Shown: one piece after another, positions 1 to 7,987 of the stretch
Layout of the letters: each line of letters opens with the position of its first letter
How positions within the stretch are numbered: the stretch's first letter is position 1
Origin: Lentilitoribacter sp039986595
Lineage (GTDB): Bacteria > Pseudomonadota > Alphaproteobacteria > Rhizobiales > Rhizobiaceae
DNA length: 64,000 nt
Reading direction: 5' to 3'
NCBI GenBank assembly: GCA_039986595.1
Contig: JBDWQJ010000009.1
Coordinates: 228,918 to 292,917, forward strand
Notes under the pieces: generated by a model
Seen by the model: the letters and a program-made list of their open reading frames with translations, nothing else
Databases searched by the model: none
Told to the model about the DNA's origin: nothing
Made by a program: the position numbers and the translations under genes

Positions 1-788
1 ACTGCATCAGGATCTTTGTTATCAGACATAGCGGCGAGTTTTTCGTAGGTTGCTGCTTCAATCTCGCGAATTGAAAGACTGCCAAATGTGATATGTGCGC
101 TTAGGCGTGAGCAATACCGGTCAGAAACACCAGGTTTTGATACGTTGGAGATATACCGACGTCCGCGCTCTTTTAAAAATGAGGCGAGCACACGAAGCCC
201 CTCCTCTCGCCCACCTTTTTGAACATTACCAATATTAATCTCACCAAACATCTGATCATGCTTGCTCGGCAGTGCGTGCGTTTTGATATCAGCAACGAAG
301 CCCACATTTAATGGCGCGTGGAGAATATCACTTCGCATGCGGTCATCGCGAATTTTTGCCCAGCCATTGCGGCTTTTAAGTCGACGTACAACGCCATTTG
401 TTGGTAATTCATGCCATTGGATTGAATTGCTCGCGCACCAAGCCTGAACGCTTTTATCGCGCATAAATGTCCAATGGTTTCCGGTTTCCTCGTGGGAATA
501 AAGTGAAAATGAACCAAGCTCGTTTTTGAGTTCATTGAAAACTTGTGTTGCCTCACCAATTCGAATGCAAAGGGTAACACCAAAACCGAATAGCTTTTGC
601 TGCAACTCACTCAAACAATCATGAATAAAATGCCAATGACGGCGCGAACTATCAGGTTGCGTCCATAATTCTGGTTCAACAATATAAAGCAGCACAATTG
701 GGCCGCTTTCTGCAGCTTTTACAAGCGGCGCGTGATCAAATAAACGCAAATCGCGCTTTAACCAAACAATATTAGGCTCGACGCTCAT
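1..788 (-). CDS. Cryptochrome/photolyase family protein, N-terminal part (cut by window edge)
   Basis: This is the first ~262 residues of a class I-type DNA photolyase or cryptochrome; the C-terminal FAD-binding half lies beyond base 1. The start is the ATG at 788. The N-terminus reads NIVWLKRDLRLFDHAPL, the typical opening of the photolyase alpha/beta antenna domain. Around residue 240, CSRLSAHITFGSLSIREI matches the 'RLSP-hl-aWG-xS-R' segment that begins the helical domain. Family members use flavin and blue light to split cyclobutane pyrimidine dimers, or act as photoreceptors. Repair and signalling cannot be told apart here because the flavin-domain residues are missing. The frame is open to the window edge, so the truncation is only positional. 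Confidence 0.88.
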   Translation of the reverse strand, partial: MSVEPNIVWLKRDLRLFDHAPLVKAAESGPIVLLYIVEPELWTQPDSSRRHWHFIHDCLSELQQKLFGFGVTLCIRIGEATQVFNELKNELGSFSLYSHEETGNHWTFMRDKSVQAWCASNSIQWHELPTNGVVRRLKSRNGWAKIRDDRMRSDILHAPLNVGFVADIKTHALPSKHDQMFGEINIGNVQKGGREEGLRVLASFLKERGRRYISNVSKPGVSDRYCSRLSAHITFGSLSIREIEAATYEKLAAMSDNKDPDA

Positions 789-896
789 CGCAACCACATC
801 GATTTTGATAATGGATATAAGCGAATGTTTTTATAGAACTTGTGCATGGTTAGTCTTACGTAGAATAACCGTTAAGAGATCAGATATTGGGCAGCT

Positions 897-1505
897 TTAT
901 CGTTTCAGCTTTATACGATCTGATATAACTTTAGCTGTGGCGGCAATAACGAATACACAAAGCACCGTTTTAGTGATCGTCTCCATCGTGCCTTCAATGA
1001 GCATTGCATGACCAACACTGCCTATCACGGTTATCACTGCTAGCCCCAGATGAGCGCGCTGCCAAATATACCGTGGTAAGCGAATTTTTTTGCGAATAGC
1101 AGCCATTAAACCCATTAAAAACAGGGCCCACATGGCGATCACACCCCAGAGCGAAAAAGGTGTTGGCGAGCGAAATAGCAGTACATCAATCACGTCTGGC
1201 GGGCTGGTAAACCATAGGAAAACGACATGAATAAGAACCATCACCACCAATAATGCGCCAAACCATTTATGAAACTGTCTGTTTTTGCGTTGTGATATAG
1301 AAGGTAGATACCCCCCGATCAGCAAAGGCTGAGTGAGTAAAAGCGCCATTGCGAATATGCCCGCAAATCCCGCGATAATATAAATGCTATCGCGCCATGC
1401 TAATAATGGGCTAAAGGCAGCCGCTATCATCGGGGCGAGCATGGCGATTAAAAACGCAAGCCAAATGAGTCTTGCTCGCGTTTTAATCAGCACAGTTTCA
1501 CTCAC
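897..1505 (-). CDS. Ferric reductase-like transmembrane protein (bis-heme b membrane domain)
   Basis: This 202-residue protein is almost entirely hydrophobic, with about six membrane segments. Two helices each carry a His-x13-His pair (H79/H93 and H152/H166), the spacing that ligates two stacked b hemes in ferric reductase/NADPH oxidase membrane domains. No FAD or NAD domain follows, so the protein is a bare heme-carrying electron conduit and needs a separate electron donor, like MsrQ-type proteins. It starts with GTG 3 bases after the stop of the Tat-exported gene upstream, so the two are almost certainly cotranscribed. I infer that it passes electrons to or from that periplasmic partner. 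The physiological substrate is unknown. Confidence 0.8.
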   Translation of the reverse strand: MSETVLIKTRARLIWLAFLIAMLAPMIAAAFSPLLAWRDSIYIIAGFAGIFAMALLLTQPLLIGGYLPSISQRKNRQFHKWFGALLVVMVLIHVVFLWFTSPPDVIDVLLFRSPTPFSLWGVIAMWALFLMGLMAAIRKKIRLPRYIWQRAHLGLAVITVIGSVGHAMLIEGTMETITKTVLCVFVIAATAKVISDRIKLKR

Positions 1506-1508
1506 TTT

Positions 1509-1997
1509 TTAGACAGATTTTAAGACGAAGTTTGCTTCAAGACTTGTGTCTTTTGAACTTTTCATAACGGGACGCAAGAACACAGTTTCAAAATCACCAC
1601 TATCATAAGCTAAGTGCCCGTGTGCTTGACCAAATGCAGGAACAATCTGCGGCATTTCTAATCGATACACGCCGTTTTGGTCCGTCAAAGTCGCACCATG
1701 GCTTTCCCAGTCACTTTCGTAACCTTCGGTCGTATGAGCCCATATTTGGATGCGTTGACCAGCTAACGGCGCGCCATCACCTGCCCTGCGGACAGTACCG
1801 GACATCCAAAACCCGCCGCCGCCGATACGTTCAACAATGGGAGCACCTGAAAGATAGTTATTTGCGCCGCCACGCATAGATTTTGTTGGCTCTAATCCTG
1901 CAGCGCGAGCTGGAACAGTTAAACCAGACAAACTTGTAGCTGCAACAGCGCCAGAGGCTGCTAAAAGCGAACGACGGGTCAAAGATATTTTCGGCAT
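1509..1997 (-). CDS. Tat-exported intradiol-dioxygenase-like protein
   Basis: The 162-residue protein begins with a twin-arginine signal (LTRRSLLAAS, residues 6-15) and a hydrophobic stretch ending near ARA (30-32), so it should be exported folded, probably with a cofactor. The mature part resembles the beta-sandwich of intradiol ring-cleavage dioxygenases: GQRIQIWAHTTEGY, then a 'D-x-G-x-Y' turn, then AHGHLAY. By alignment in mind, Y93, H126 and H128 sit where the iron ligands lie, while the second ligand Tyr appears to be F122. It is therefore a divergent or non-catecholic member. It is cotranscribed with the bis-heme membrane protein downstream, which suggests a periplasmic redox pair. Enzymatic function is not established. 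Confidence 0.75.
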   Translation of the reverse strand: MPKISLTRRSLLAASGAVAATSLSGLTVPARAAGLEPTKSMRGGANNYLSGAPIVERIGGGGFWMSGTVRRAGDGAPLAGQRIQIWAHTTEGYESDWESHGATLTDQNGVYRLEMPQIVPAFGQAHGHLAYDSGDFETVFLRPVMKSSKDTSLEANFVLKSV

Positions 1998-2121
1998 TGT
2001 GGCACCTCTTTGTGGTTTTGTTTTTCTACGATCTTGAGTTAGAATTAGATCATAACTGAGCCAAAACTATGACAGTTTACCACCGAGCACAAACCACAAA
2101 ATTGTGAACAATACCCCGCTA

Positions 2122-3462
2122 TTACTTGGCATTATCAGCCTTTAAGGTTTCAAATCTAAGCCCCTTTGCTGTCCGGTTTGCAAACCCTTTCCAATAATTA
2201 TGTTCTGATTTCTTTGAGCCATCATCATTTTTAGCCCAAACACCTTCATTTGAATGATCAACGAGATCTAGATACGCATCCATATTTTGATCACCACGCA
2301 AATATTTCTCCAACCAAACAGTGACAAAATGTTGGGAGATATTGTTCATACGCACATTATCCCAAACAGCATCTGTGTAATGTTCGGATATATTGGACTT
2401 TAAATCTTCATCATAACGATATGCTTCTTTGGGGGCTGGCATGGGCGCACCCGCATTATGGTTTGCGTTATCAAAAGTTAGCAAAGCACGGTCCGAATAA
2501 ATTGTGTTTTCCCAAAGAGCGCGAATGCCATTTTCATAACCTGACACATCATCAACAGAGCCTGCGATAAATAGCATGGGATTTGTTATACTCTTTAATG
2601 TTTTCTGATCCCAAAAACCAGTATTCATACCCCATGGCGCAAATGCAATTGCTGTTTTAAAACGCTCATCTGGTAGCGCATTATGTTTATCTGACCCTGA
2701 TAGATGAACCGATAACGTGCCATGCGGTCCACCCCAAGGGTAATCAACCGATGTTTGCGTAACACCACCACCCATGGTGATCACAGCACCATAACCACCC
2801 ATGGAATAACCAATCAGCGCTGCATTAGAAGCATCAACCAAACCATTTAGGAATGAGCCTTCATCATCGTTAAAGCGCGCGATTTCATTTAATGTGTGAA
2901 GCTGGTCCAATGGCCGGTTAACAAGAGTAGAACCGAATGCCCCCTGTGTTCGATAAGTTGAATCTGTATGATCAATTGATGCAACCACATATCCCTTTGA
3001 GGCTAAGTTTTCAGCCAAATGCGCCAGTAAAAAGCGATTTCCTGGATAACCATGGGAAATAATGACAAGCGGATGTCCCTGCCCTTCAGGTTCTGCACCC
3101 CGTATTGCTTTACCTTTGATATCGACTTCTGTTTTGCCATCTCGCAGAAATACTTTGAGGGTATTATCCCCTTTTGAGCCTGTTTTGGCCGGATACCAAA
3201 CCTCTAACGTTAGGGAACGGTCATGAAGCGGGAGTAATTGAGGTTTTTCAGCCTTTGGATCTATCTTTAAAATATCCAGTTGATTGGGATTGATAATTTC
3301 AAGCGTTCGCACGCCAATCGCAAAATTCCCATAAGCTGCCATTTCAGGCGCGTCGGGGCGTTGTCCATCTATTCGGTTTTCCGCCAATGCAATCTCACTC
3401 CAAGACGTAAGGCATAAAAGAATACCTAATGTGTAGCGCTGAAACTTTTTAAAATCTACCAT
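2122..3462 (-). CDS. Secreted alpha/beta hydrolase (dienelactone hydrolase / PAF-acetylhydrolase-like)
   Basis: I chose the ATG at 3462 because it follows a GAGGG ribosome-binding sequence at about 7 bases and opens a clear signal peptide (hydrophobic LGILLCLTSW, cleavage near ALA-EN). The frame stays open upstream to 3669, but that part has no RBS and runs into a repeat. The 446-residue product has the nucleophile elbow GYSMGG, an acid candidate in SVDD and a catalytic His candidate in NANHNAG. HGYPGNR fits the oxyanion strand. It is probably a periplasmic esterase or lipase-like enzyme; the substrate cannot be read from sequence. It is divergent from the flavin-fold gene at 3704. Confidence 0.8.
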   Translation of the reverse strand: MVDFKKFQRYTLGILLCLTSWSEIALAENRIDGQRPDAPEMAAYGNFAIGVRTLEIINPNQLDILKIDPKAEKPQLLPLHDRSLTLEVWYPAKTGSKGDNTLKVFLRDGKTEVDIKGKAIRGAEPEGQGHPLVIISHGYPGNRFLLAHLAENLASKGYVVASIDHTDSTYRTQGAFGSTLVNRPLDQLHTLNEIARFNDDEGSFLNGLVDASNAALIGYSMGGYGAVITMGGGVTQTSVDYPWGGPHGTLSVHLSGSDKHNALPDERFKTAIAFAPWGMNTGFWDQKTLKSITNPMLFIAGSVDDVSGYENGIRALWENTIYSDRALLTFDNANHNAGAPMPAPKEAYRYDEDLKSNISEHYTDAVWDNVRMNNISQHFVTVWLEKYLRGDQNMDAYLDLVDHSNEGVWAKNDDGSKKSEHNYWKGFANRTAKGLRFETLKADNAK

Positions 3463-3641
3463 CGGCTGACCCTCGATTATTTTGAAACAGGCTAAGCTGA
3501 AAATAAGACATAGGGAAGACAGTTTATTGGAAAGATTAAATTCGGTTATCATCAGAACTATTGGTGTTTTGAACAGGTTTATTTGATTGATTTCACTCAT
3601 CAGCTGCCAAACAATAGTGCGACGAATAAAAGAGACATGTC

Positions 3642-3674
3642 GCAATGATGCAATGATGCAATGATGCAATGATG
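3642..3674. repeat. 8-bp tandem repeat (gcaatgat)x4 in a divergent promoter region
   Basis: Four exact head-to-tail copies of gcaatgat occupy 3642-3673, followed by the first base of a fifth. The array lies between the hydrolase start (3462) and the flavin-fold gene (3704), about 30 bases before the latter. Perfect short tandem units can change copy number by slippage. Each unit changes spacing by 8 bases, and an in-frame start lies inside the array for the minus-strand extension. Confidence 0.9.
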
Positions 3675-3703
3675 TTGGGCATATCTAATGAATGAGATAA
3701 AAT

Positions 3704-4321
3704 ATGGAAAACTATGCGCAATTAATGTTCACCCAAGCCGTGCAGGATTTGCAAGAAGCAGAAGGTACAAAACTCAAATACGAAACTTTTTATCCTCATA
3801 GAACACAAAAATCCCTGTCAGACGATGACATCGCATTCATTAAGCAACGCAACAGCTTTTATATCGCTTCGGTTAATTCCGATGGCTGGCCATACGTTCA
3901 GCATCGCGGCGGCGCGCGCGGATTTGTTCATATTGCTGGTCCTACGCAGATTGCTTGTGCGGATTATCTTGGCAACAAGCAGTTCATCTCAATGGGGAAC
4001 CTTCAACATGACCCACGCGTTTCGATTTTCTTTATGGATTACCTCAATCGAAGGCGGTTAAAGGTTCAGGGCAAAGCAACACTCATTGATGCAAAAGATG
4101 CAGATGATGCGCTTCTTGCACAACTTGACCAACGCGCAGCTCCTGCAGAACGTGTTTTACAAATCGATATCGTTGCCATGGATTGGAATTGCCCCAAATA
4201 TATCCCAACACAAATCCCAGAAGATATGATTGAACAGATTTTTGGACCAGAAATTCAGAAGCTTCGTTCAGAAAACGACGCTTTGCGTGAAGAAATTGCT
4301 CGGCTAACGAAGAGCCAATAG
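3704..4321 (+). CDS. Pyridoxamine 5'-phosphate oxidase-like FMN-binding protein
   Basis: The 205-residue protein has the split-barrel flavin fold: a strand around YIASVNSDGWPYVQHRGG, then FVHIAGPTQIACADYLGNKQFISMGNLQHDPRVSIFFMDY, then RRRLKVQGKATL. This matches the pyridoxamine-phosphate oxidase superfamily subgroup often annotated as FMN-binding 'general stress' or heme-utilisation-like proteins. The C-terminal 30 residues (PEIQKLRSENDALREEIARL) form a probable short coiled coil that may support dimerisation. It is not the biosynthetic PdxH, whose motifs differ. It is monocistronic and divergent from the secreted hydrolase; substrate and partner are unknown. Confidence 0.8.
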   Translation: MENYAQLMFTQAVQDLQEAEGTKLKYETFYPHRTQKSLSDDDIAFIKQRNSFYIASVNSDGWPYVQHRGGARGFVHIAGPTQIACADYLGNKQFISMGNLQHDPRVSIFFMDYLNRRRLKVQGKATLIDAKDADDALLAQLDQRAAPAERVLQIDIVAMDWNCPKYIPTQIPEDMIEQIFGPEIQKLRSENDALREEIARLTKSQ

Positions 4322-4380
4322 GAGATGATAGCAAGCATAGTGTTCATAGTTATAAAGCCCCATTAAACCAAAACCGAATT

Positions 4381-5190
4381 CTATTTACGGCCTAACGCTT
4401 CAACACTATCGCGAAAATGATTGATTAGTACAGCATCGTCATCAATGTCAGACCAAGTTTCTGGCGGCATTGCTTTACCAAGAGTGATTTCTAATTTGCA
4501 ATTTTTCATTTTAGGAAGCTCTTTGAAAATCAAAAGATTTTGCAGTTTTGGCGATATCATGCCGCAAAGTTGAAACAACCAACTATTATGACCGTGGATA
4601 TAAATTGGGAGAACCGTTGCTCCCGTTTTGCGGGTCAGCGTTGCGATATGAGCGTTCCACTGGGGGTCAGCTACGGACTTTTTATCCCATTGGAAATGCG
4701 ACACGGAACCTGCAGGGAAGACAACTAGGGCGCCGCCGCGTGACATAAGGCGAAATGCCTGACGCCAACTTTTAACATTAAGAGATTGCCTGCTGCGTTT
4801 TTTAAGCGGATCCACAAGGATTAAGCGATCAGAATATTCTGGAATTTGACCCAAGGCATAAAAACCCATCAAAAATCCGTCAGGTCTGATCTTTGTCAAC
4901 AAATGATCAAGAATAAAACCATCGAGCAAACCAAAAGGGTGGTTGGCTAAAATAATCAGTGGTCCAGATGTCGGGTAAGTTTCAACTGATACCCCTGAAA
5001 GAGCTAAATTGATATTTAATTTATCAAGAAATGCTCCAGACAAACCCAATACATCATGCTCTGGCAAGTCTGCATAAAGCTGATTAAACTCAGTAAAGCC
5101 CAAGGAATAATTGAAAACAGAACTAAACATGCCAGTAAGCCATGCAGGCATTTTTTTTGACTTGACCTTCAAACTGATCAATGTGGGCAC
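4381..5190 (-). CDS. Lysophospholipid acyltransferase family protein (PlsC domain)
   Basis: The protein carries the acyltransferase block NHPFGLLDG (residues 83-91), with catalytic His84 and Asp90 in an H-x5-D version of the usual H-x4-D motif, and a second block FPAGSVS (158-164) for glycerol-phosphate or acceptor binding. The NHPFG-type motif is typical of the hemolysin/ornithine-lipid-associated branch rather than canonical PlsC. It probably moves an acyl chain onto a lysolipid at the inner membrane. The annotated start is GTG at 5190; an internal ATG at 5151 (MPAWLTG) is an alternative, and neither has an ideal RBS. No neighbour clearly belongs to the same pathway. Confidence 0.78.
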   Translation of the reverse strand: MPTLISLKVKSKKMPAWLTGMFSSVFNYSLGFTEFNQLYADLPEHDVLGLSGAFLDKLNINLALSGVSVETYPTSGPLIILANHPFGLLDGFILDHLLTKIRPDGFLMGFYALGQIPEYSDRLILVDPLKKRSRQSLNVKSWRQAFRLMSRGGALVVFPAGSVSHFQWDKKSVADPQWNAHIATLTRKTGATVLPIYIHGHNSWLFQLCGMISPKLQNLLIFKELPKMKNCKLEITLGKAMPPETWSDIDDDAVLINHFRDSVEALGRK

Positions 5191-5408
5191 ATTTTTAGAA
5201 GTAATGTTTTACTAATCCAAGTTAAGCTTGCTTTTTTGTCGTTCAAATCTTGTTAGTGATGTTCATCTATTTAGTCAACTTAACCAATAGGAACAATGAT
5301 CCAAATATTTCCAATATTTTTGATGTTTATTGACATTCAAGTGTGTAAATCAATTAAAAACCTGATAACATATTTGGATAATTCACCAACACTTCGGAGC
5401 CATGCCCT

Positions 5409-6596
5409 TTGAGAGATATAATTTCAGCAAGTCGGTACACTTTGGTCAACGCGCTCGGAATATGCTATGCATTTGCTTTAATGCAAGGGCTTGATTGGAT
5501 CGCGATCGTCTACATATCAGCTATCTTAATTGGCAGTACTCTTGATGATGGCATCGGCGATAAAGACCTAAATCTTTCGTCTACGGCTCAATGGATCTAT
5601 AACCTCAACCTTTATATTACAGTTCCGGTTTTAGGCCTCATTATGCTGCTGCAATTGCACCACTTAACAAGTGCCGACCCAATTGGCTTGCGCGCTTTGA
5701 TTCAAAGTTATGGATTTGAAATGCGTCCAGTTATTGAGCGCGACGGCTGGGGTATCATGATCTGGATGATCATGGGAACAGGGTATTTTTATTCGCTACT
5801 AGGTATGACTGTCGCACATGAACTGTGCCATAGATCCTCAAAATTTGATAATATTGCCGGAAAAATATTGCTAGCGTTTAACATGAATGCATCATTTGCC
5901 ATTGCTCATGTGCACGGACATCACCGCAATGTGTCTACATTGAAGGATCCTGGAACAGCAAGACGAAATGAATACGTTCTGAACTTTGCGATACGTTCAA
6001 CGGTTTCGCAACACATTGAAGCATTTGAAATTGAAGCTAAACGATTACAACGCAAAGCATTGCCATTTTGGTCATGGCATAATCGCGCTATACGCGATCA
6101 GTTTTACCCAATTGCTCTTCTGATTATCGCATATGCTATCGCGGGTATAACTGGCTTAATCGGAGTAATTATATCAGGAATTGTAGGCAGCCTATTGCAA
6201 AAAATGATCGATTATTCGCAGCATTATGGATTAGTTCGCATTGAAGGCTCAAAGGTGGAAAATCGACATAGCTGGGAATGCCATCGATTGCTGTCAAACT
6301 TAATCCAGTTCAATTTACCTCTTCACGCACATCACCATCGTTCAGCACGCGCGCCGTTTTGGGAACTCAAACCAGATGATGGTGCGCCGCGACTTCCAAT
6401 CGCCTACCAATCAGCCAGCCTGATAGCGCTGGTTCCTCCTCTTTGGAAGCTTATTGTTGACCCTATTCTTTACGATTGGGACAACACCATGGCAAATGAG
6501 GAAGAAAGAGCGCTGATCCGTGAAAGAGGCTGGGAAATTAAAAAGGATTCTTGGGGAACAATTCCCAATTGGTACAAAAAACTTTTGAACCTCTAG
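5409..6596 (+). CDS. alkB: AlkB-type alkane 1-monooxygenase
   Basis: This is an integral-membrane non-heme di-iron hydroxylase that oxidises medium-chain alkanes to 1-alkanols with rubredoxin as electron donor. All four His boxes are visible: HELCH (137-141), HVHGHHR (167-173), DYSQHYGL (around 272) and LHAHHH (305-310), with hydrophobic helices before and between them. The length of 395 is normal for the family. The second box reads AHVHGHHR where many members have EHxxGHHR. No rubredoxin, rubredoxin reductase or regulator gene is adjacent, so electron transfer partners must lie elsewhere. The start is a TTG 10 bases after GGAG; an out-of-frame ATG at 5402 gives only a short peptide. Confidence 0.9.
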   Translation: MRDIISASRYTLVNALGICYAFALMQGLDWIAIVYISAILIGSTLDDGIGDKDLNLSSTAQWIYNLNLYITVPVLGLIMLLQLHHLTSADPIGLRALIQSYGFEMRPVIERDGWGIMIWMIMGTGYFYSLLGMTVAHELCHRSSKFDNIAGKILLAFNMNASFAIAHVHGHHRNVSTLKDPGTARRNEYVLNFAIRSTVSQHIEAFEIEAKRLQRKALPFWSWHNRAIRDQFYPIALLIIAYAIAGITGLIGVIISGIVGSLLQKMIDYSQHYGLVRIEGSKVENRHSWECHRLLSNLIQFNLPLHAHHHRSARAPFWELKPDDGAPRLPIAYQSASLIALVPPLWKLIVDPILYDWDNTMANEEERALIRERGWEIKKDSWGTIPNWYKKLLNL

Positions 6597-6696
6597 GTCT
6601 AAATTGTGCTGTCCCTGATGAATTCTAGTGCCTTTTTTTACCTGTATAAACAGCACCTGCGGGCGAAACACCTTGCGTGGCGCAATTAATGTTAGA

Positions 6697-7113
6697 TTAA
6701 TCCGCCTTGCAAGAGGCGCACAATCCGCGCAGCTCAATAACAGATTCCGACAATCTAAATTCAATATCGCTTGCCAGGCTTTTAACGACATCTAACAGTC
6801 GATCATTGGCAAGTTCCTGCACGCCACCACATTTTTCACAAATCGCGAACAACACGTTTTCCTTCCTGTCTCCACCGCAAGAGGTGTGCTGACAGGCAAC
6901 AAATGCATTGAGGCTTTCCAACCGATGCACCAAACCAAATTCAACCAGCTTTTCCAACGCGCGATAGACTTGAAGTGGTGCTCTAAAACCATGTTCACGC
7001 AACTCATCAAGGATCGTATAGGCGCTAAGCGGTCCGTCAGCCTGAGAAAGTGCGCCCATAACCAGCGACTGGTTCTTGGTCAAATCAGTATTTGATGCTT
7101 CATATTTACCCAT
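6697..7113 (-). CDS. zur: Fur-family zinc uptake regulator Zur
   Basis: This 138-residue winged-helix repressor represses zinc import when Zn(II) is bound. The N-terminal half is a Fur-type DNA-binding domain (SAYTILDEL, then LQVYRALEKLVEFGLVHRL as recognition helix and wing). The C-terminal half has the structural zinc cysteines C92/C95 (CEKC) and C132/C135 (CASC). C79 and H76 in QHTSC lie in the hinge region where regulatory ligands occur. It lies 40 bases downstream of znuB on the same strand, the last gene of znuC-znuB-zur, so its own expression should follow the zinc operator at 8945-8980. Identification as Zur rather than Fur rests mainly on this context. Confidence 0.93.
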   Translation of the reverse strand: MGKYEASNTDLTKNQSLVMGALSQADGPLSAYTILDELREHGFRAPLQVYRALEKLVEFGLVHRLESLNAFVACQHTSCGGDRKENVLFAICEKCGGVQELANDRLLDVVKSLASDIEFRLSESVIELRGLCASCKAD

Positions 7114-7153
7114 AGATGCACTTTCTTTCTAACGCTTGCTTTCGTTTACTTTA

Positions 7154-7987
7154 TCAACGCTCGTTCTTCTGCTCAGTAGCTGGTTGCGAATGATGCGATT
7201 TTATAAATGGTAACGGTAATACCGATATAACAAATAGACCAAGAGCTGCAACAACAATGCTTGGTCCAGCTGGGGTATCCCACTCTAATGAGCCAAGCAG
7301 ACCACCAAAGACGCCGCCAACGCCAATAAGCGCTGCAAGAATGGCCATCTGTTCAGGTCCAGATGAAAATCTACGCGCAGCAGCAGCTGGGATAATCAAC
7401 AATGCTGTGATCAGTAAAACACCAACAATTTTCATTGAAATTGCGATGACAGCTGCCATGAGCAACATGAAAATAATGTTAGCACGTTCCGGGTTCATCC
7501 CCTCCGCTTGCGCAAGTTCTATATTGACGGTCGCTGCAAACAGCGAACGCCAGATCAAGACTAGAATGAGCAGCACAATAGCACCACCTGCCCAAACAAC
7601 GGCTATATCAGCTGGTGTGACAGCTAGTATATCGCCAAACAAAAAGCCCATTAAATCAACGCGCACCCATGTCATAAAGGCTAAGGCGACTAGGCCAATT
7701 GCCAGAGCTGAATGGGACAATAAACCAAGCAAAGCATCCGATGATAATGTCGCACGTTTTTGCAGTAGTAACAGCGCAAGTGAAACACAAATAGACACGC
7801 CAAAAACCGCGAGTGTGATGTTGATCTCAAACAAAAATGCAAGCGCTACACCCAGCAATGCAGCGTGCGAAAGTGTGTCGCCAAAATAGGCTAATCTGCG
7901 CCATACAATGAAGCACCCCAACGGCCCAGCGACCAGCGCGACCCCAGTGCCGGCAATTAACGCTCTTGTGAAAAAATCATCCAGCAT
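7154..7987 (-). CDS. znuB: Zinc ABC transporter permease ZnuB
   Basis: This is the membrane subunit of the high-affinity zinc importer, an ABC-3 family permease with about eight hydrophobic helices and the conserved opening GPLGCFIVWRRLAYFGDTLSHAALLG. I prefer the ATG at 7987 (MLDDFFTRAL), which matches the usual family N-terminus and follows GGAG at about 9 bases; an in-frame GTG at 8002 would add five residues. It overlaps the znuC stop by 11 bases, indicating translational coupling. Later segments carry the usual MKIVGVLLITALLIIPAAAAR helix near the C-terminus. It works with ZnuC (ATPase) and ZnuA (periplasmic receptor). Confidence 0.95.
   Translation of the reverse strand: MLDDFFTRALIAGTGVALVAGPLGCFIVWRRLAYFGDTLSHAALLGVALAFLFEINITLAVFGVSICVSLALLLLQKRATLSSDALLGLLSHSALAIGLVALAFMTWVRVDLMGFLFGDILAVTPADIAVVWAGGAIVLLILVLIWRSLFAATVNIELAQAEGMNPERANIIFMLLMAAVIAISMKIVGVLLITALLIIPAAAARRFSSGPEQMAILAALIGVGGVFGGLLGSLEWDTPAGPSIVVAALGLFVISVLPLPFIKSHHSQPATEQKNER

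Noticed and set aside
3463..3669. N-terminal extension of the secreted hydrolase
   Set aside because: It lacks an RBS, begins within the tandem repeat and would hide the signal peptide; ATG 3462 has GAGGG.
7257..7889. 210-codon open frame antisense to znuB
   Set aside because: The composition is that of a reversed membrane gene; no RBS or recognisable domain.
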